From Hormoscilla sp. GUM202 (GTDB taxonomy: Bacteria > Cyanobacteriota > Cyanobacteriia > Cyanobacteriales > Desertifilaceae), in assembly GCA_005518205.2 (NCBI GenBank), contig RFFC02000048.1, forward strand, positions 1 to 47,171: 47,171 nucleotides of DNA. Direction: 5' to 3'. Below, piece by piece: positions 1-10,776 of this stretch. The notes beneath the pieces were generated by a model, which had not been told where the DNA came from, made no database searches, and saw only the letters and a list, made by a program, of their open reading frames with translations. The position numbers were made by a program, and so were the translations under genes. Positions within the stretch are counted from its first letter, which is position 1. Every line of letters begins with the position of its first letter.

Positions 1-146
1 CAGTTCCCCGGCTTATGTAACCGGTTTGGGTTGTCTCAGGGCATTATTGCCCTAGATTACACCCGAACGTCTCGCACGGTTAAAATATATATATCACCTG
101 AAAACTAGCCTGGTTAGGCCATGGTACCTGTTGGGCATGTACGTTA

Positions 147-432
147 TCATCCCGTCCTTGTGCAACGTCCTGTTCTATAAGGCAGGGTCACCGTGAAGGT
201 TGTACCCTCACCAACGGTGCTCTGGACCCGAATGTCATCGCCATGGAGCTCTACACAGTTTTTGATAATAGACAGTCCCAAGCCTGTTCCCTGGATGTTG
301 CCCAAATTGGTAGCACGATAGAATGACTCGAACAGTCGCGACATGTCTTGCTTTTCAATCCCAATTCCAGAATCGGCGACGCGGAATCAAGCATTCTGCC
401 GGTCACATTCAAGCTGAAAATTGACATGGGTG
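147..432 (-). pseudogene. Histidine kinase C-terminal fragment (HATPase domain), broken
   Basis: The minus strand encodes the end of a sensor histidine kinase ATP-binding domain: a DSGIGI G1-box-like motif, then SRLFESFYRA and GTGLGLSI (G2 box). The frame continues upstream of the first ATG (base 344) through VADSGIGIEKQD, and further to FQLECDRQNA, but an in-frame TGA lies at about 386-388 between these two blocks, where the family normally has a hydrophobic residue. About 45 bases further upstream the kinase homology stops at a repeat that also occurs near 23.8 kb. The dimerisation domain and all sensor parts are missing, so this is a remnant. Family assignment is sure; loss of function is inferred from the stop and the truncation. 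Confidence 0.75.
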
Positions 433-433
433 C

Positions 434-553
434 ATCCCAGTTTTGCTTCTTGGCTGCGGGGATCTGAACATGCTGTTACCAGCTATACTAGCCCAGAAAC
501 CCAGTTTTTCCACAAAACCGGGTTTCTTCATGCATTCTTGAGATGCTCTCGTG
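434..553. repeat. Interspersed repeat, copy 1 (second copy 23805-23926)
   Basis: About 120 bp with only a few differences from 23805-23926. It contains a stem-loop built on the AGAAACCC/GGGTTTCT theme seen also at 8633-8665 and 13849-13919. It interrupts the histidine kinase remnant at 147-432. Confidence 0.75.
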
Positions 554-855
554 GCACCTTATTGATGGCGATCGCCACCTGCTAGCACCGGCGTATACAG
601 GCTCCTTCCCTGGGAGGTTATGACTCGCAGTTGTCACCTGCTGGCACCGGCGTACTGAACGATGCTCTCGCAGTCTGTGAGGCGATCGCCCTAATGCGCT
701 CACGCTTCTTTCGGTGTGAGCGCTTTTTTTGGATTTTCCCTCAGTGCGATCGCCGGTGGTTGTGGTTCTGAGATCTTCTCGCCCCCTTCGAGGATGGAAA
801 GCGCTCTCGCCCCCAACCGGCGAGTATCATGCCAAAAAGGTTGATTTTCGATGCC

Positions 856-963
856 CAAATTGGTTGATTTAGGGGGATTGACAAATTGCCATTTTGTGCA
901 GGCAGGCACAAATTGGTTGATTCGAAGGGGATTGACAAATTGCCATTTTGTGCAGGTAGGCAA
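856..963. repeat. Tandem repeat, 2 copies of about 53 bp
   Basis: Two adjacent copies begin with CAAATTGGTTGATT at 856 and 909. Each contains GATTGACAAATTGCCATTTT and ends in a GCAGG run. Non-coding. Confidence 0.8.
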
Positions 964-1029
964 AAAATAGGTGGATGTTTTTTGTGAAAAAGGTTGATTT
1001 TGGTCGATCGCCTGTCCGGGATTTGGCGT

Positions 1030-1206
1030 ACTATAGTGGAAAGGTGATAAAAACCAGCCCATGCTGCTGGGCCTTAGAGAGAGCTGATGGAAGCTGCTTG
1101 TAAAATGGGACAATAGGGACTATAGTGGAAAGGTGATAAAAACCAGCCCAAGCTGCTGGGCCTTAGAGAGATAATGGAAGCTGCTTGTAAAATGGGACAA
1201 TTGGGA
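1030..1206. repeat. Tandem repeat, 2 copies of about 89 bp
   Basis: Copies start with ACTATAGTGGAAAGGTGATA at 1030 and 1119 and differ by a few substitutions and a short indel. Each holds a small stem around CAGCCCA..TGCTGGGC. Non-coding as far as visible. Confidence 0.85.
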
Positions 1207-1332
1207 CTTGGCCGCGACCGGAGACGACACGGTCGCTCTAGTTGGAATCCGGTCGGGTGACGGCGATCGACCTGATCGAGAACAACCTTGACGGAATGAC
1301 GAAAATATTGGTTGCAGACAAACCCAAATCTA

Positions 1333-1830
1333 ACAAAATATGGGTTATGCAGAGTTAGTAAACTTATCGGCACCTCCTTTCGCACAACCGGATATGCGTC
1401 GCCATTTAGTCGATATCTTGCAGCAAACGGGTCTTGAGGCTAAATACCTGGAGATAGAGTTGACCGAAAGCACCATAGTCTAAAATCAAGAATTGGCGCT
1501 CGGCACTTTGATGGCTTTGAAAACCCTGGGGATTAAGATCGCCTTGGATGATTTTGGCACAGGTTATTCTTGGGCTATCTGCAACGATTCCCATTTGATA
1601 TTTTGAAGATTGACAGATTATTTGTCCAGAGTATAGGGAAAAATCCCAAAAATCAAGCTCTGACGAAAGGTATAATTCAAATGGCGCATGAAATAAAGGC
1701 GATCGCGTCGGGGGTAGAGACAGTAGCAGAACGAGATTGTTCGCCCCAAAACCAATGTGATGAAATGCAAGGATATTTGTTCAGTCGGCCATTGAATGCT
1801 AAGGCATTTCAACAGTTGCTATTTTCATAA
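1333..1830 (+). pseudogene. EAL-domain (c-di-GMP phosphodiesterase) remnant
   Basis: This is a decayed paralogue of the EAL domain at 2160-2810. Recognisable blocks in order: the NLSA-type strand, LEIELTEST, a DDFGTG block, then LQRFPFDILKIDRLF and the C-terminal DEMQGYLFSRPL. An in-frame TAA lies about 1481-1483, directly after the ELTEST motif. The DDFGTGYSS segment has lost bases near 1570, which shifts the frame. The N-terminal part with the EAL signature itself is absent. It ends 20 bases before the next gene, the same spacing as between the downstream EAL gene and the following receiver gene, which points to a tandem duplication of an EAL-end/REC-start unit. Confidence 0.8.
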
Positions 1831-1850
1831 AAGGGTGTGAGTAGAAAGAA

Positions 1851-2810
1851 ATGAAAAAGATTTTGGTAATAGAAGATGAAGAATTTATCCGGGAAAATCT
1901 GGTAGAAATGCTATTAGATGAGAAGTTCACTGTCCTAGAAGCAGAAAATGGTGCGATCGGGGTGGAACTGGCGCGGCAAGAGCGACCGGATTTGATCTTG
2001 TGTGATGTCATGATGCCAGAACTGGATGGTTACGGGGTGCTGTCCAAGTTGCGATCGGACTACCCGGAAATAGGAACGACACCCTTCATTTTTCTGACGG
2101 CCAAAGGGGATAGGAAGGATCTGCGCCAGGGGATGTCCCTAGGAGCAGGAGCAGAAGCACTCTTGCGTTGGCAACATCCAGAACGAGGGCTAGTTTCACC
2201 GGCTAAATTTATTCCCATAGCCGAGGAAACTGGTCTGATTGTACCGATCGGCCAATGGGTGTTGCAGACAGCTTGCCAACAAGTTCAAGTCTGGCAAATT
2301 ATGGGTTATTCTGACTTACGGATAGCAGTAAATTTATCGGCTCGTCAATTTCAGCAACCAGATCTGCGTCGTAACCTAGTCGAGATTTGCCTGTCAACTG
2401 GTCTTGACCCCAAATATCTAGACTTAGAGTTGACCGAAAGCACCGTTGTCCAAAATCCGGAAGTGGCGATCGCCACCTTGCAGGAATTGAAAACCCTGGG
2501 GGTGCAGCTAGCATTGGATGATTTTGGCACTGGTTATTCATCTTTAAGCTATCTGCAACGATTTCCCTTTGACATTTTGAAAATTGACCGAGTATTTATC
2601 CATCAAAGCACAGTAAATGAGAAAAATCAAGCTCTGACAACAGGGATAATTAAAATGGCACATCAGCTGCATCTCAAGGTGATAGCTGAGGGAGTGGAGA
2701 GGGAAGCGGAACGAAATTTATTGTGTCAACAGCATTGCGATGAAATGCAAGGATACTTGTTCAGTCGTCCCTTGACGGCTAAAGGGTTTCAACAGTTACT
2801 ATTTTCTTAA
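1851..2810 (+). CDS. Truncated REC-EAL chimeric response regulator
   Basis: 319 residues. Residues 1-100 are a response-regulator receiver domain: the acidic pair in VIEDEE, phospho-acceptor Asp in LILCDVMMPELDG and the FLTAK strand. It stops at LRQGMSLGAGA, before the conserved LTKP lysine, and runs directly into EALLRWQHPERG of an EAL domain. The EAL part keeps NLSARQF, LELTEST, DDFGTG, KIDR, AEGVE and the terminal QGY region, so most metal and substrate residues of a c-di-GMP phosphodiesterase are present, but the first strand (the usual QPI segment) is missing. An ancestral REC-(middle)-EAL protein seems to have lost its middle by an in-frame deletion at a GAGCAGGAGCAG run. Whether it is active is unknown. 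It follows an EAL remnant and precedes a second REC gene. Confidence 0.85.
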   Translation: MKKILVIEDEEFIRENLVEMLLDEKFTVLEAENGAIGVELARQERPDLILCDVMMPELDGYGVLSKLRSDYPEIGTTPFIFLTAKGDRKDLRQGMSLGAGAEALLRWQHPERGLVSPAKFIPIAEETGLIVPIGQWVLQTACQQVQVWQIMGYSDLRIAVNLSARQFQQPDLRRNLVEICLSTGLDPKYLDLELTESTVVQNPEVAIATLQELKTLGVQLALDDFGTGYSSLSYLQRFPFDILKIDRVFIHQSTVNEKNQALTTGIIKMAHQLHLKVIAEGVEREAERNLLCQQHCDEMQGYLFSRPLTAKGFQQLLFS

Positions 2811-2831
2811 AGACAGTTGAAGTAGAAAGCA

Positions 2832-3952
2832 ATGACCAAAATTTTAGTAATCGAAGATGAGGACTTTATCCGGGAAAACATTATAGAACTGCTCTTAGAT
2901 AAGAAGTTCGATTGTCTGGAAGCGCAAAATGGTGCGATCGGGGTATAACTGGCGGTGCAAGAGCGACCGGATTTGATTTTGTGTGATGTCATGATGCCAG
3001 AATTGGATGGTTACGGCGTGTTGCAGAAATTGCGCTCCTACCCAGAAACGGAAATGATCCCGTTCATTTTTATGACAGCGAAAGCCACCAAGGTAGATAT
3101 GCGTCAGGGAATGGAACTAGGCGCAGATGACTATCTGACAAAACCCTGTACCCAAGAGGAACTGATCGAGGAGATCGAGACGAGACTGAAAAAACAGGCA
3201 GCACTCCAGAAAAGTACACAGGATAAAATCGAGGAGTTGCGTAGTAATATTGCTCTATCACTCCCCCACGAGCTGCGGACTCCCCTACAGGGAATTATGG
3301 GTTTTTCGGAATTTTTGATCTACGACGCAGAGGAGCTAAAACCCACGGCTGGCGCCGCGCTGCCGCGATCGGAAATAAAAGAGATGGGAGAGCACATAAA
3401 GAGTTCTGGCGAACGCTTATATCGGCTGATCCAGAATTTTTTGCTGTACGCCGAACTGGAACTCATGGCAAGCAACCCAGAACGACTTAAAATGCTGCAC
3501 TCTCACGAGATAACAACAGCAAAACTATCATTGCAGAGGTGAGCAGAGCTAAAGCTATAGCAGCCAACCGGGAAGCAGACTTGCAGTTATATCTGCAAGA
3601 TAGTACAGTAAATATCTCAGAAACAAGGCTGAAAAAGATTGCCGAAGAACTGGTAGAAAATGCATTTAAGTTTTCCGCCGAGGAAACTCCCGTGCGCGTC
3701 GTTAGTAGAAATGAAAATAATCACTTTACTCTCGAGATCCTCGATCGGGGACGGGGGATCGGACCAGAGTATATAGATAAGGTGGGAGCCTATATGCAAT
3801 TCGATCGTAAAATTAACGAACAACAAGGAACGGGGTTGGGACTAATCATTGCTAAACGTCTGGCTGAATTACACGGAAGAAAATTAATTATCGAAAGCAT
3901 CCCCGGTCAACAAACTACTGTGCGCGTTATCCTCCCCCCAGCAATGGCGTGA
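2832..3952 (+). pseudogene. REC-histidine kinase, split by a stop and a frameshift
   Basis: Reading from ATG 2832 gives a receiver start nearly identical to the gene at 1851 (KILVIEDED), then an in-frame TAA at 2946-2948. The same frame resumes with QERPDLILCDVMMPELDG, FIFMTAK and ADDYLTKP, so the receiver is otherwise complete with Asp and Lys. A HisKA block follows (LPHELRTPLQG, phospho-His). Near 3515-3542 the frame shifts by one base. The other frame carries the ATP-binding domain: ENAFKFS (N box), LDRGRGIG (G1) and GTGLGLIIAK (G2), ending at 3952. The parts together form a normal REC-HisKA-HATPase hybrid, so two lesions separate three intact modules. The pieces could be expressed separately from internal starts (for example 3539), but decay or base-call error is more likely. 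Confidence 0.8.
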
Positions 3953-4068
3953 GGCTAATTGTGAATGGAAAATGGCTATAGCGTTTCTCAAGCTAGTGAA
4001 AACCGCTATAATTGTGGAAAATGGAGCAATTTTCCATTTTCAATTTTCAATTCGCCATTCTCAATCAT
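3953..4068. terminator. Possible bidirectional terminator / AT-rich repeat
   Basis: Between two convergent genes lies a stem GAAAATGG...CCATTTTC around 4015-4042, followed by A/T-rich repeats of the CAATTTTC kind. The position between convergent ends fits a shared terminator; strength is uncertain. Confidence 0.35.
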
Positions 4069-4701
4069 TCAAAACTCAATTCCCGGTTGAGCTTTGACGC
4101 CTTGTTCTCGGAAGGGATGTTTAATCAGAGTCATCTCGGTTACCAAGTCAGCTCGGGCAATTAATGGTGCTGGGGCCCCTCGACCCGTGAGGATAACGTG
4201 AGACATAGCTGGTTTTTGCTCTAACCCAGCCAAAACCGACTCGATGCTCAAGTAACCGAGTTTGAGAGCAACATTAATTTCATCGAGCAGCACTAACTTA
4301 AACTCAGGGTTACGGATAAAGTCGAGGGCTTTTTGCCAAGCTTGTTGAGCTATTTGGATATCGCGCTCTCTATCTTGAGTTTCCCAGGTGAAGCCTTCTC
4401 CCAGAGCGTGGAATTCTAGCTGGTAGGGAACCCAATGACTGAAGACTTGCTTTTCTGCTGGTTCCCAGGCTCCTTTGATGAATTGGACGATCGCCACTCG
4501 ATAGCCGTGACCGAGCGATCGCATGACCATACCCAAAGCTGCCGTCGTCTTACCCTTACCATTACCAGTGTTAACGACAATTAATCCCTTTTCCTGGGAA
4601 GCCGCCGCCACTCGTTCATCTTGCACTTGCTTGCGTCGTTCCATCTTCCGCCGATACTGATCGGCTGTCAACTGCTGTTGAGTCTGGGTATTTGTTTCCA
4701 T
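4069..4701 (-). CDS. cobO: Cob(I)yrinic acid a,c-diamide adenosyltransferase (CobO/BtuR)
   Basis: 210 residues from ATG 4701; a TTG one codon upstream is a weaker start. The enzyme transfers the 5'-deoxyadenosyl group from ATP to the cobalt of corrinoids in cytosolic adenosylcobalamin synthesis. The CobA/CobO/PduO-type P-loop GNGKGKTTAALG is at about residues 46-57. Family blocks follow: VAIVQFIKGAW, HALGEGFTW, LVLLDEIN (Walker-B-like) and VILTGRGAP. Length is typical. The terminal KAQPGIEF is also typical of the family. The gene stands alone, divergent from the macrodomain gene with a 65-bp shared promoter gap; the other cobalamin gene in the window, cobI, is 33 kb away, so the genes are scattered, as is common in cyanobacteria. 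Confidence 0.95.
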   Translation of the reverse strand: METNTQTQQQLTADQYRRKMERRKQVQDERVAAASQEKGLIVVNTGNGKGKTTAALGMVMRSLGHGYRVAIVQFIKGAWEPAEKQVFSHWVPYQLEFHALGEGFTWETQDRERDIQIAQQAWQKALDFIRNPEFKLVLLDEINVALKLGYLSIESVLAGLEQKPAMSHVILTGRGAPAPLIARADLVTEMTLIKHPFREQGVKAQPGIEF

Positions 4702-4766
4702 CAATTTCCTACATTACCTCTTGCGATCGATAATAATAGAATCACCGATTATGTAATAATTGTCAA

Positions 4767-5288
4767 ATGGTACTAGAAAGAATCAAGATTGTGCAAGGGG
4801 ATATTACCAAACAACAGGTGGACGCCATTGTCAATGCTGCTAATAGCTCTCTACTCGGTGGTGGCGGGGTTGATGGTGCCATTCACCGTGCTGCTGGACC
4901 CCAACTTTTAGCAGAATGTCAGACTCTCAACTGTTGTGCCACCGGTGAAGCGAAGATTACTAGGGGTTATAACCTGCCCGCAAAATGGGTCATCCATACA
5001 GTCGGTCCCATCTGGCGGGGTGGCGACAACCGTGAAGAGGAACTGCTAGCACGGTGTTACCGCAGTTGCTTGACAATAGCTGAGTCCTATGAGATAAAAA
5101 CAATAGCTTTTCCGGCCATAAGCACCGGTGCTTATGGATTTCCGGTGGAGCGGGCAGCCCCGATCGCCCTCGGGGAAGTAAAGCAGTTCCTAGAGAGCAA
5201 GGAGGCGATCGCCCAGGTAATTTTTGTCTGCTTCGGAGCAGATAAATACCATTGCTACGACAAATCTGTCAAGGAAATGACGGGATGA
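4767..5288 (+). CDS. Macrodomain protein, O-acetyl-ADP-ribose deacetylase-like
   Basis: 173 residues, a single macrodomain. It shows [20 protein letters not shown], the signature of the MacroD/YmdB branch, with the Asn and Asp that contact ADP-ribose, then VIHTVGPIW and [12 protein letters not shown], the phosphate-binding loop. Such proteins remove acetyl or ADP-ribosyl groups from O-acetyl-ADP-ribose or modified proteins in the cytosol. No signal peptide or extra domain is visible. It is divergent from cobO and followed by about 550 bases without a gene. The exact substrate cannot be told from sequence. Confidence 0.92.
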   Translation: MVLERIKIVQGDITKQQVDAIVNAANSSLLGGGGVDGAIHRAAGPQLLAECQTLNCCATGEAKITRGYNLPAKWVIHTVGPIWRGGDNREEELLARCYRSCLTIAESYEIKTIAFPAISTGAYGFPVERAAPIALGEVKQFLESKEAIAQVIFVCFGADKYHCYDKSVKEMTG

Positions 5289-5838
5289 AAAGGCGGTTGC
5301 CTATTTTTGCGGAGATGAGCGGCAGAAAATTTGGGTGATTTTAGGGCGATCGCGGAGTAATATAAGTGCTAAAGTGAAAATGCTTGTAGTCATATTCGTG
5401 GGACAAAACAGAAATTGGACTTCCCAGCTTTAACCGGATACCCTTGGAGAGGTCTTTGGTATCTGGAAATGAAATTGAAGCGCAAGCGTAGGTGCGATCC
5501 GGGGCTGTCTTGGGTCGATCGCTGTGAAGCGCCTAGTACGATCTGACCGACCTGCAAGTGAAGGTTCGCAATTTCGAGCTACCTGCTGGATCCGCGAACT
5601 GGGTCGGTCAAGTTCTGAGGGTGTATCTACTAAGAGTAGAAATTTGCAATCCATCAGCCAGTTCATAGCTGACTGGCAAGAAATATCGGCTGTTGATGCA
5701 GAGCGATCGTGCTTCTGCCTTCAATGGCTCGGTTTCATGCTGCTTTTGGGGAAAAGTTCCCGAAAGGCTATGTATGGGCTGTTTGTGGAATATACGTTTG
5801 CTGTCTTTTATGCTGTTCGCGTTTCTGGGAGTATCAAA
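5289..5838. other. Gene-free leader region upstream of the DHS-like gene
   Basis: A reading frame continuous with the downstream gene extends back to 5524, but its translation has no family resemblance and the conserved protein begins at 5839, so I treat this as non-coding. It holds an inverted pair GACCGACC (about 5546) / GGTCGGTC (about 5602) and a short stem GCCAGT...ACTGGC near 5658-5676. A promoter may lie here but none is clear. Confidence 0.5.
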
Positions 5839-7029
5839 ATGTCAAAATTGCTCGACCACAAAATCGCACCCGCCCCCATGCCCAATGAAATTACGGTCGT
5901 TGATTTAATCGACGGCTATTTCACGGCTTACAATTCGGCGCGTCTGCGGGAAATCTGTCATTTGCTGAGTCGTGAGGTGATGCAAGAGGGCGTGACTGTG
6001 GGCGTGAGTCTGTCGGGTGCCATGACACCAGCAGGTTTTGGCGTAGGAATTCTTGCACCTCTAGTGCGCCACGGTTTCATTGACTGGATCGTCAGCACGG
6101 GTGCAAATCTGTATCACGATCTGCATTACGGGTTGGGAATGAGTTTATATGCGAGTAGTCCATTTTTGGATGATGTAAAGCTGCGCGAAGAGGGACGGAT
6201 CCGCATTTACGATATCGTGTTTGACTACGAGGTGCTGCTGGAAACGGATGGGTTCATTCGGGAGATTTTACGGGCACCGGTGTTTCAGAAGCGGATGGGA
6301 ACGGCCGAGTTTCATTACCTGCTGGGTAAGTATGTCTGGGAGATGGAAAAGCGCTTGGGAATTCAGAATTCTTGCCTGTTGGCTACGGCTTATGAATGCG
6401 GCGTGCCGATCTATACTTCTTCTCCAGGGGATAGTTCCATTGGTATGAATGTAGCTGCAATGGCCCTGGAAGGTTCTCAGTTAGTCATAGATCCGTCCAT
6501 TGATGTGAATGAAACAGCGGCGATCGCCTATGGGGCCCGTGCTACTGACATTCCTGATGTCGAAGGTAAAAGTGCAGCAATAATTATCGGCGGCGGTTCT
6601 CCCAAAAACTTCCTGCTGCAAACCCAACCCCAGTTGCACGAAGTCTTGGGACTGGAAGAACGGGGTCACGATTATTTTATTCAAATTACCGATGCCCGTC
6701 CGGATACCGGGGGTTTATCTGGTGCCACCCCCAGCGAAGCCGTCAGCTGGGGTAAAGTTGACCCCGATGAATTACCCAGCACCATTGTTTGCTATACCGA
6801 TAGCACGATCGCCCTTCCGATCTTGACCGCCTATGTCATGAAAAAATCTGCGCCCCGTCCTCTGAAGCGACTGTACGATCGGCTGCCAGCCCTGATGGCA
6901 AAACTGCGCCAAGACTATCAAGCGGCTAAGATTAAATCGGCAGAAAAGCCCCTGGTTAATGTTGGCGAAACTGTGCCCGAACCCGTAGCAACCTATCCTT
7001 GTGGAACTCCTATTCGCAAACATCGTTAA
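5839..7029 (+). CDS. Deoxyhypusine synthase-like protein (probable homospermidine synthase)
   Basis: 396 residues from ATG 5839 (MSKLLDHKIAP). This is the bacterial DHS-like family: NAD-binding stretches VSLSGAMTPAG and STGANLYHD, a SSIGMN region, and near the C-terminus ATPSEAVSWGKVDPDE, whose Lys matches the catalytic lysine that forms the imine intermediate in deoxyhypusine synthase. Bacteria lack eIF5A, and DHS-like enzymes of this group have been shown to make homospermidine from spermidine or putrescine; that role is inferred here from family knowledge. The frame stays open upstream to 5524, but that extension looks non-coding. A perfect 38-bp palindrome follows the stop. Confidence 0.9.
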   Translation: MSKLLDHKIAPAPMPNEITVVDLIDGYFTAYNSARLREICHLLSREVMQEGVTVGVSLSGAMTPAGFGVGILAPLVRHGFIDWIVSTGANLYHDLHYGLGMSLYASSPFLDDVKLREEGRIRIYDIVFDYEVLLETDGFIREILRAPVFQKRMGTAEFHYLLGKYVWEMEKRLGIQNSCLLATAYECGVPIYTSSPGDSSIGMNVAAMALEGSQLVIDPSIDVNETAAIAYGARATDIPDVEGKSAAIIIGGGSPKNFLLQTQPQLHEVLGLEERGHDYFIQITDARPDTGGLSGATPSEAVSWGKVDPDELPSTIVCYTDSTIALPILTAYVMKKSAPRPLKRLYDRLPALMAKLRQDYQAAKIKSAEKPLVNVGETVPEPVATYPCGTPIRKHR

Positions 7030-7033
7030 TAGG

Positions 7034-7071
7034 TTAGTTGTTGCGCTTTAGCGCTAAAGCGCAACAACTAA
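7034..7071. terminator. Perfect 38-bp palindrome after the DHS-like gene
   Basis: Two 19-base arms meet at GCGC with no loop bases (TTAGTTGTTGCGCTTTAGC and its complement). It starts five bases after a stop codon and could act as a terminator or as a REP-like element. The core AGCGCTAAAGCGC recurs at 27171-27230. Confidence 0.6.
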
Positions 7072-7213
7072 ATTATTGAAGTGTTGATTCGTTATTTTCA
7101 ATAGGGTTATAAATGTCGAGTATCGTTTATGTTAGAATGAGTTGAACATGCAAGAAATACCCAGTCAAGAGATGCTTCCTGCTTTAATATAAAAATTGCG
7201 GAAAGAGCCCGAA

Positions 7214-7684
7214 ATGGATTTGTCTCGAACCACAGAGAAATCATTATGGGAAAAATATGAAGATGGCTGCGCACATTTTGTTGTGAAAAATAGTCAAATA
7301 ATTGGCTGTGGTGTTGTCTGGCATGAGACGAGAGAAAATGATCGAGAGCCAATATATGCGGAGTTGGGAACTGTGTGGACTCAACAACAAGATAGAGTAT
7401 CCATACTTGCGGAACTAGGCGATAGCATAAAGCCCATAGCAAAAGGGAAAAAAATTATGGGTTTTTGTAAAGAAATTAGATTAGCAAGATATTTCAGAAG
7501 GAGTCACGTGTTTCCAGTCACAACAATTGCTAACTGGAAAACTTGTCCTCCAGAAGTGCTGGAATCATTCCTTCAATTTAGAGGATGGTATTCTAGCGAT
7601 ATTTCTATGCAAAGTAAGTACACCCGCGTGTTATACCTTGAAGACAATGGTAAGATTACACCGTGGTATTTACTTTATGAATAA
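7214..7684 (+). CDS. GNAT-like/uncharacterised protein, probably 5'-interrupted
   Basis: 156 residues from ATG 7214 (MDLSRTTEKS). No strong family signature; the run AHFVVKNSQIIGCGVVW followed by ELGTVWT resembles the core strands of GNAT acyltransferases, which is only suggestive. The same frame opens upstream at ATG 7148 (MQEIPSQEMLPALI) and meets TAA at 7190-7192, after which LRKEPEMDLS continues smoothly. This suggests an original start at 7148 and a later nonsense change, with possible restart at 7214. No good ribosome site precedes 7214. It lies 83 bases before the Uma2 gene on the same strand. Confidence 0.6.
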   Translation: MDLSRTTEKSLWEKYEDGCAHFVVKNSQIIGCGVVWHETRENDREPIYAELGTVWTQQQDRVSILAELGDSIKPIAKGKKIMGFCKEIRLARYFRRSHVFPVTTIANWKTCPPEVLESFLQFRGWYSSDISMQSKYTRVLYLEDNGKITPWYLLYE

Positions 7685-7767
7685 TTGTGGGGTGAAAGTA
7701 CAATTTTAGCGATCGCATAGCTCGACAGATCATATAATAGAGAAGAAACCTTAGCAGGAGATTGGCA

Positions 7768-8586
7768 ATGAATAAAATAGCAACACGCTCCGGAAAGCCT
7801 CCGCTACCGCCTTCATCCAATCCACCTCTTTCACCTAGGCAGACTTTGCCGACGATGTACGACTTACCTAGCGAAGACCCTGATGAAATATATATCGGAG
7901 ACGAATATCACTCCCTACAGTCAATTCTGTTGCGATACACCTTCAGACCGAGTACTTATCCCCGAGATAGGATGTTCGTAAGTACAAATCTATACATTTA
8001 CTATGATATCCGCAATCTCAATTGGTACAAACGTCCTGATTGGTTTGCGGTGGTAGGAGTAGAACGACTCTACGACGGTCACGATATGCGAGATAGCTAT
8101 GTGATGTGGCAAGAACTTGTCAGTCCATTTGTCATAGTTGAGCTATTATCCCCCAGTACGGAAAATGAAGATTTAGGACGCACTCTGCGCCAAGCGGGAA
8201 ACCCACCTACCAAGTGGGAAGTGTACGAGCAAATTCTGCGCGTTCCTTACTACATTGTTTTCAGTCGCTATACGAATGAACTTCAGACATTTCATCTGGT
8301 GGGCGGTCGATACGAACCAGCACCGCTGAGTAATGGGCGTTTGCTCATTCCCCAACTGGAACTGAGTTTAGGCTTGTGGCGAGGTAGTTATGAAGGTATT
8401 GACCGGCTGTGGCTACGATGGTTTACCATTGATGGAGAATTGATTCTGACTCCTGATGAGAAAGCAGCCGCAGCTCAACAGGAAGCAGCCGCAGCCAAAC
8501 AGGAAGCAGCCGCAGCCAAACAGGAAGCAGAACGGTTAGCAGCAAAACTGCGCGAGCTGAATATTGACCTAGACTCACTCGGTTGA
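7768..8586 (+). CDS. Uma2 (DUF820) family protein with C-terminal coiled coil
   Basis: 272 residues from ATG 7768, preceded by AGGAG at a good distance. The central part matches the Uma2/DUF820 family, a PD-(D/E)XK-nuclease-fold group greatly expanded in cyanobacteria: [11 protein letters not shown], then [15 protein letters not shown] (the Asp...Glu core), then the [19 protein letters not shown] block. The C-terminal 45 residues are a Gln/Glu/Ala-rich coiled coil with three near-identical short repeats (EAAAAKQ type). The biological role of the family is not established; many members are mobile-element neighbours. An AGAAACCC-type hairpin follows and separates it from acs. Confidence 0.88.
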   Translation: MNKIATRSGKPPLPPSSNPPLSPRQTLPTMYDLPSEDPDEIYIGDEYHSLQSILLRYTFRPSTYPRDRMFVSTNLYIYYDIRNLNWYKRPDWFAVVGVERLYDGHDMRDSYVMWQELVSPFVIVELLSPSTENEDLGRTLRQAGNPPTKWEVYEQILRVPYYIVFSRYTNELQTFHLVGGRYEPAPLSNGRLLIPQLELSLGLWRGSYEGIDRLWLRWFTIDGELILTPDEKAAAAQQEAAAAKQEAAAAKQEAERLAAKLRELNIDLDSLG

Positions 8587-8632
8587 GGTGCGATCGCTTG
8601 GTTTACGTGCAGCAATCCCCCTTAGGTGAGCC

Positions 8633-8665
8633 AGAAACCCGGTTTTGCCAAAAAACCGGGTTTCT
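8633..8665. terminator. Stem-loop (AGAAACCC type) between Uma2 gene and acs
   Basis: AGAAACCCGGTTTT and its exact complement flank a 5-base loop, followed by T-rich sequence. It is both a likely terminator for the Uma2 gene and a member of the repeat seen near 490-530, 13.85 kb and 23.87 kb. Confidence 0.6.
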
Positions 8666-8723
8666 TATCCTTTTGGGCTACTCTGGGTTCACAATAGTTT
8701 ATGCCCTTATCGAGATACAGAGT

Positions 8724-10694
<1,971 letters not shown>

Positions 10695-10709
10695 GTATAA
10701 TAAAAGTAG

Positions 10710-10726
10710 GGTGGGCATCGCCCACC
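10710..10726. repeat. REP-type palindrome GGTGGGCATCGCCCACC, copy 1
   Basis: Perfect stem GGTGGGC/GCCCACC with loop ATC, embedded in a longer imperfect GTAGGG...CCTTAC symmetry. The same palindrome occurs at 11919, 13168 and 16534. Confidence 0.85.
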
Positions 10727-10776
10727 TTACCCTTTGTCAATCAAAAAACAGATAAAAATTGCAGGAAATGACAGAC

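Larger units (their letters stand above)
554..1329. other. Gene-free stretch with local tandem repeats
   Basis: No credible gene. Frames open here are created by the tandem repeats at 856-963 and 1030-1206. HIP1-like octamers occur, and there is a small hairpin around the T-rich run near 700-732 (GTGAGCGC near 715 faces GCGCTCAC near 696). Confidence 0.6.

Noticed and set aside
700-1113. 137-residue reading frame on the minus strand
   Set aside because: It is built from the two tandem repeat blocks and has no family resemblance.
5524-5838. N-terminal extension of the DHS-like protein
   Set aside because: The extra 105 residues do not resemble the family, and ATG 5839 gives the normal protein.
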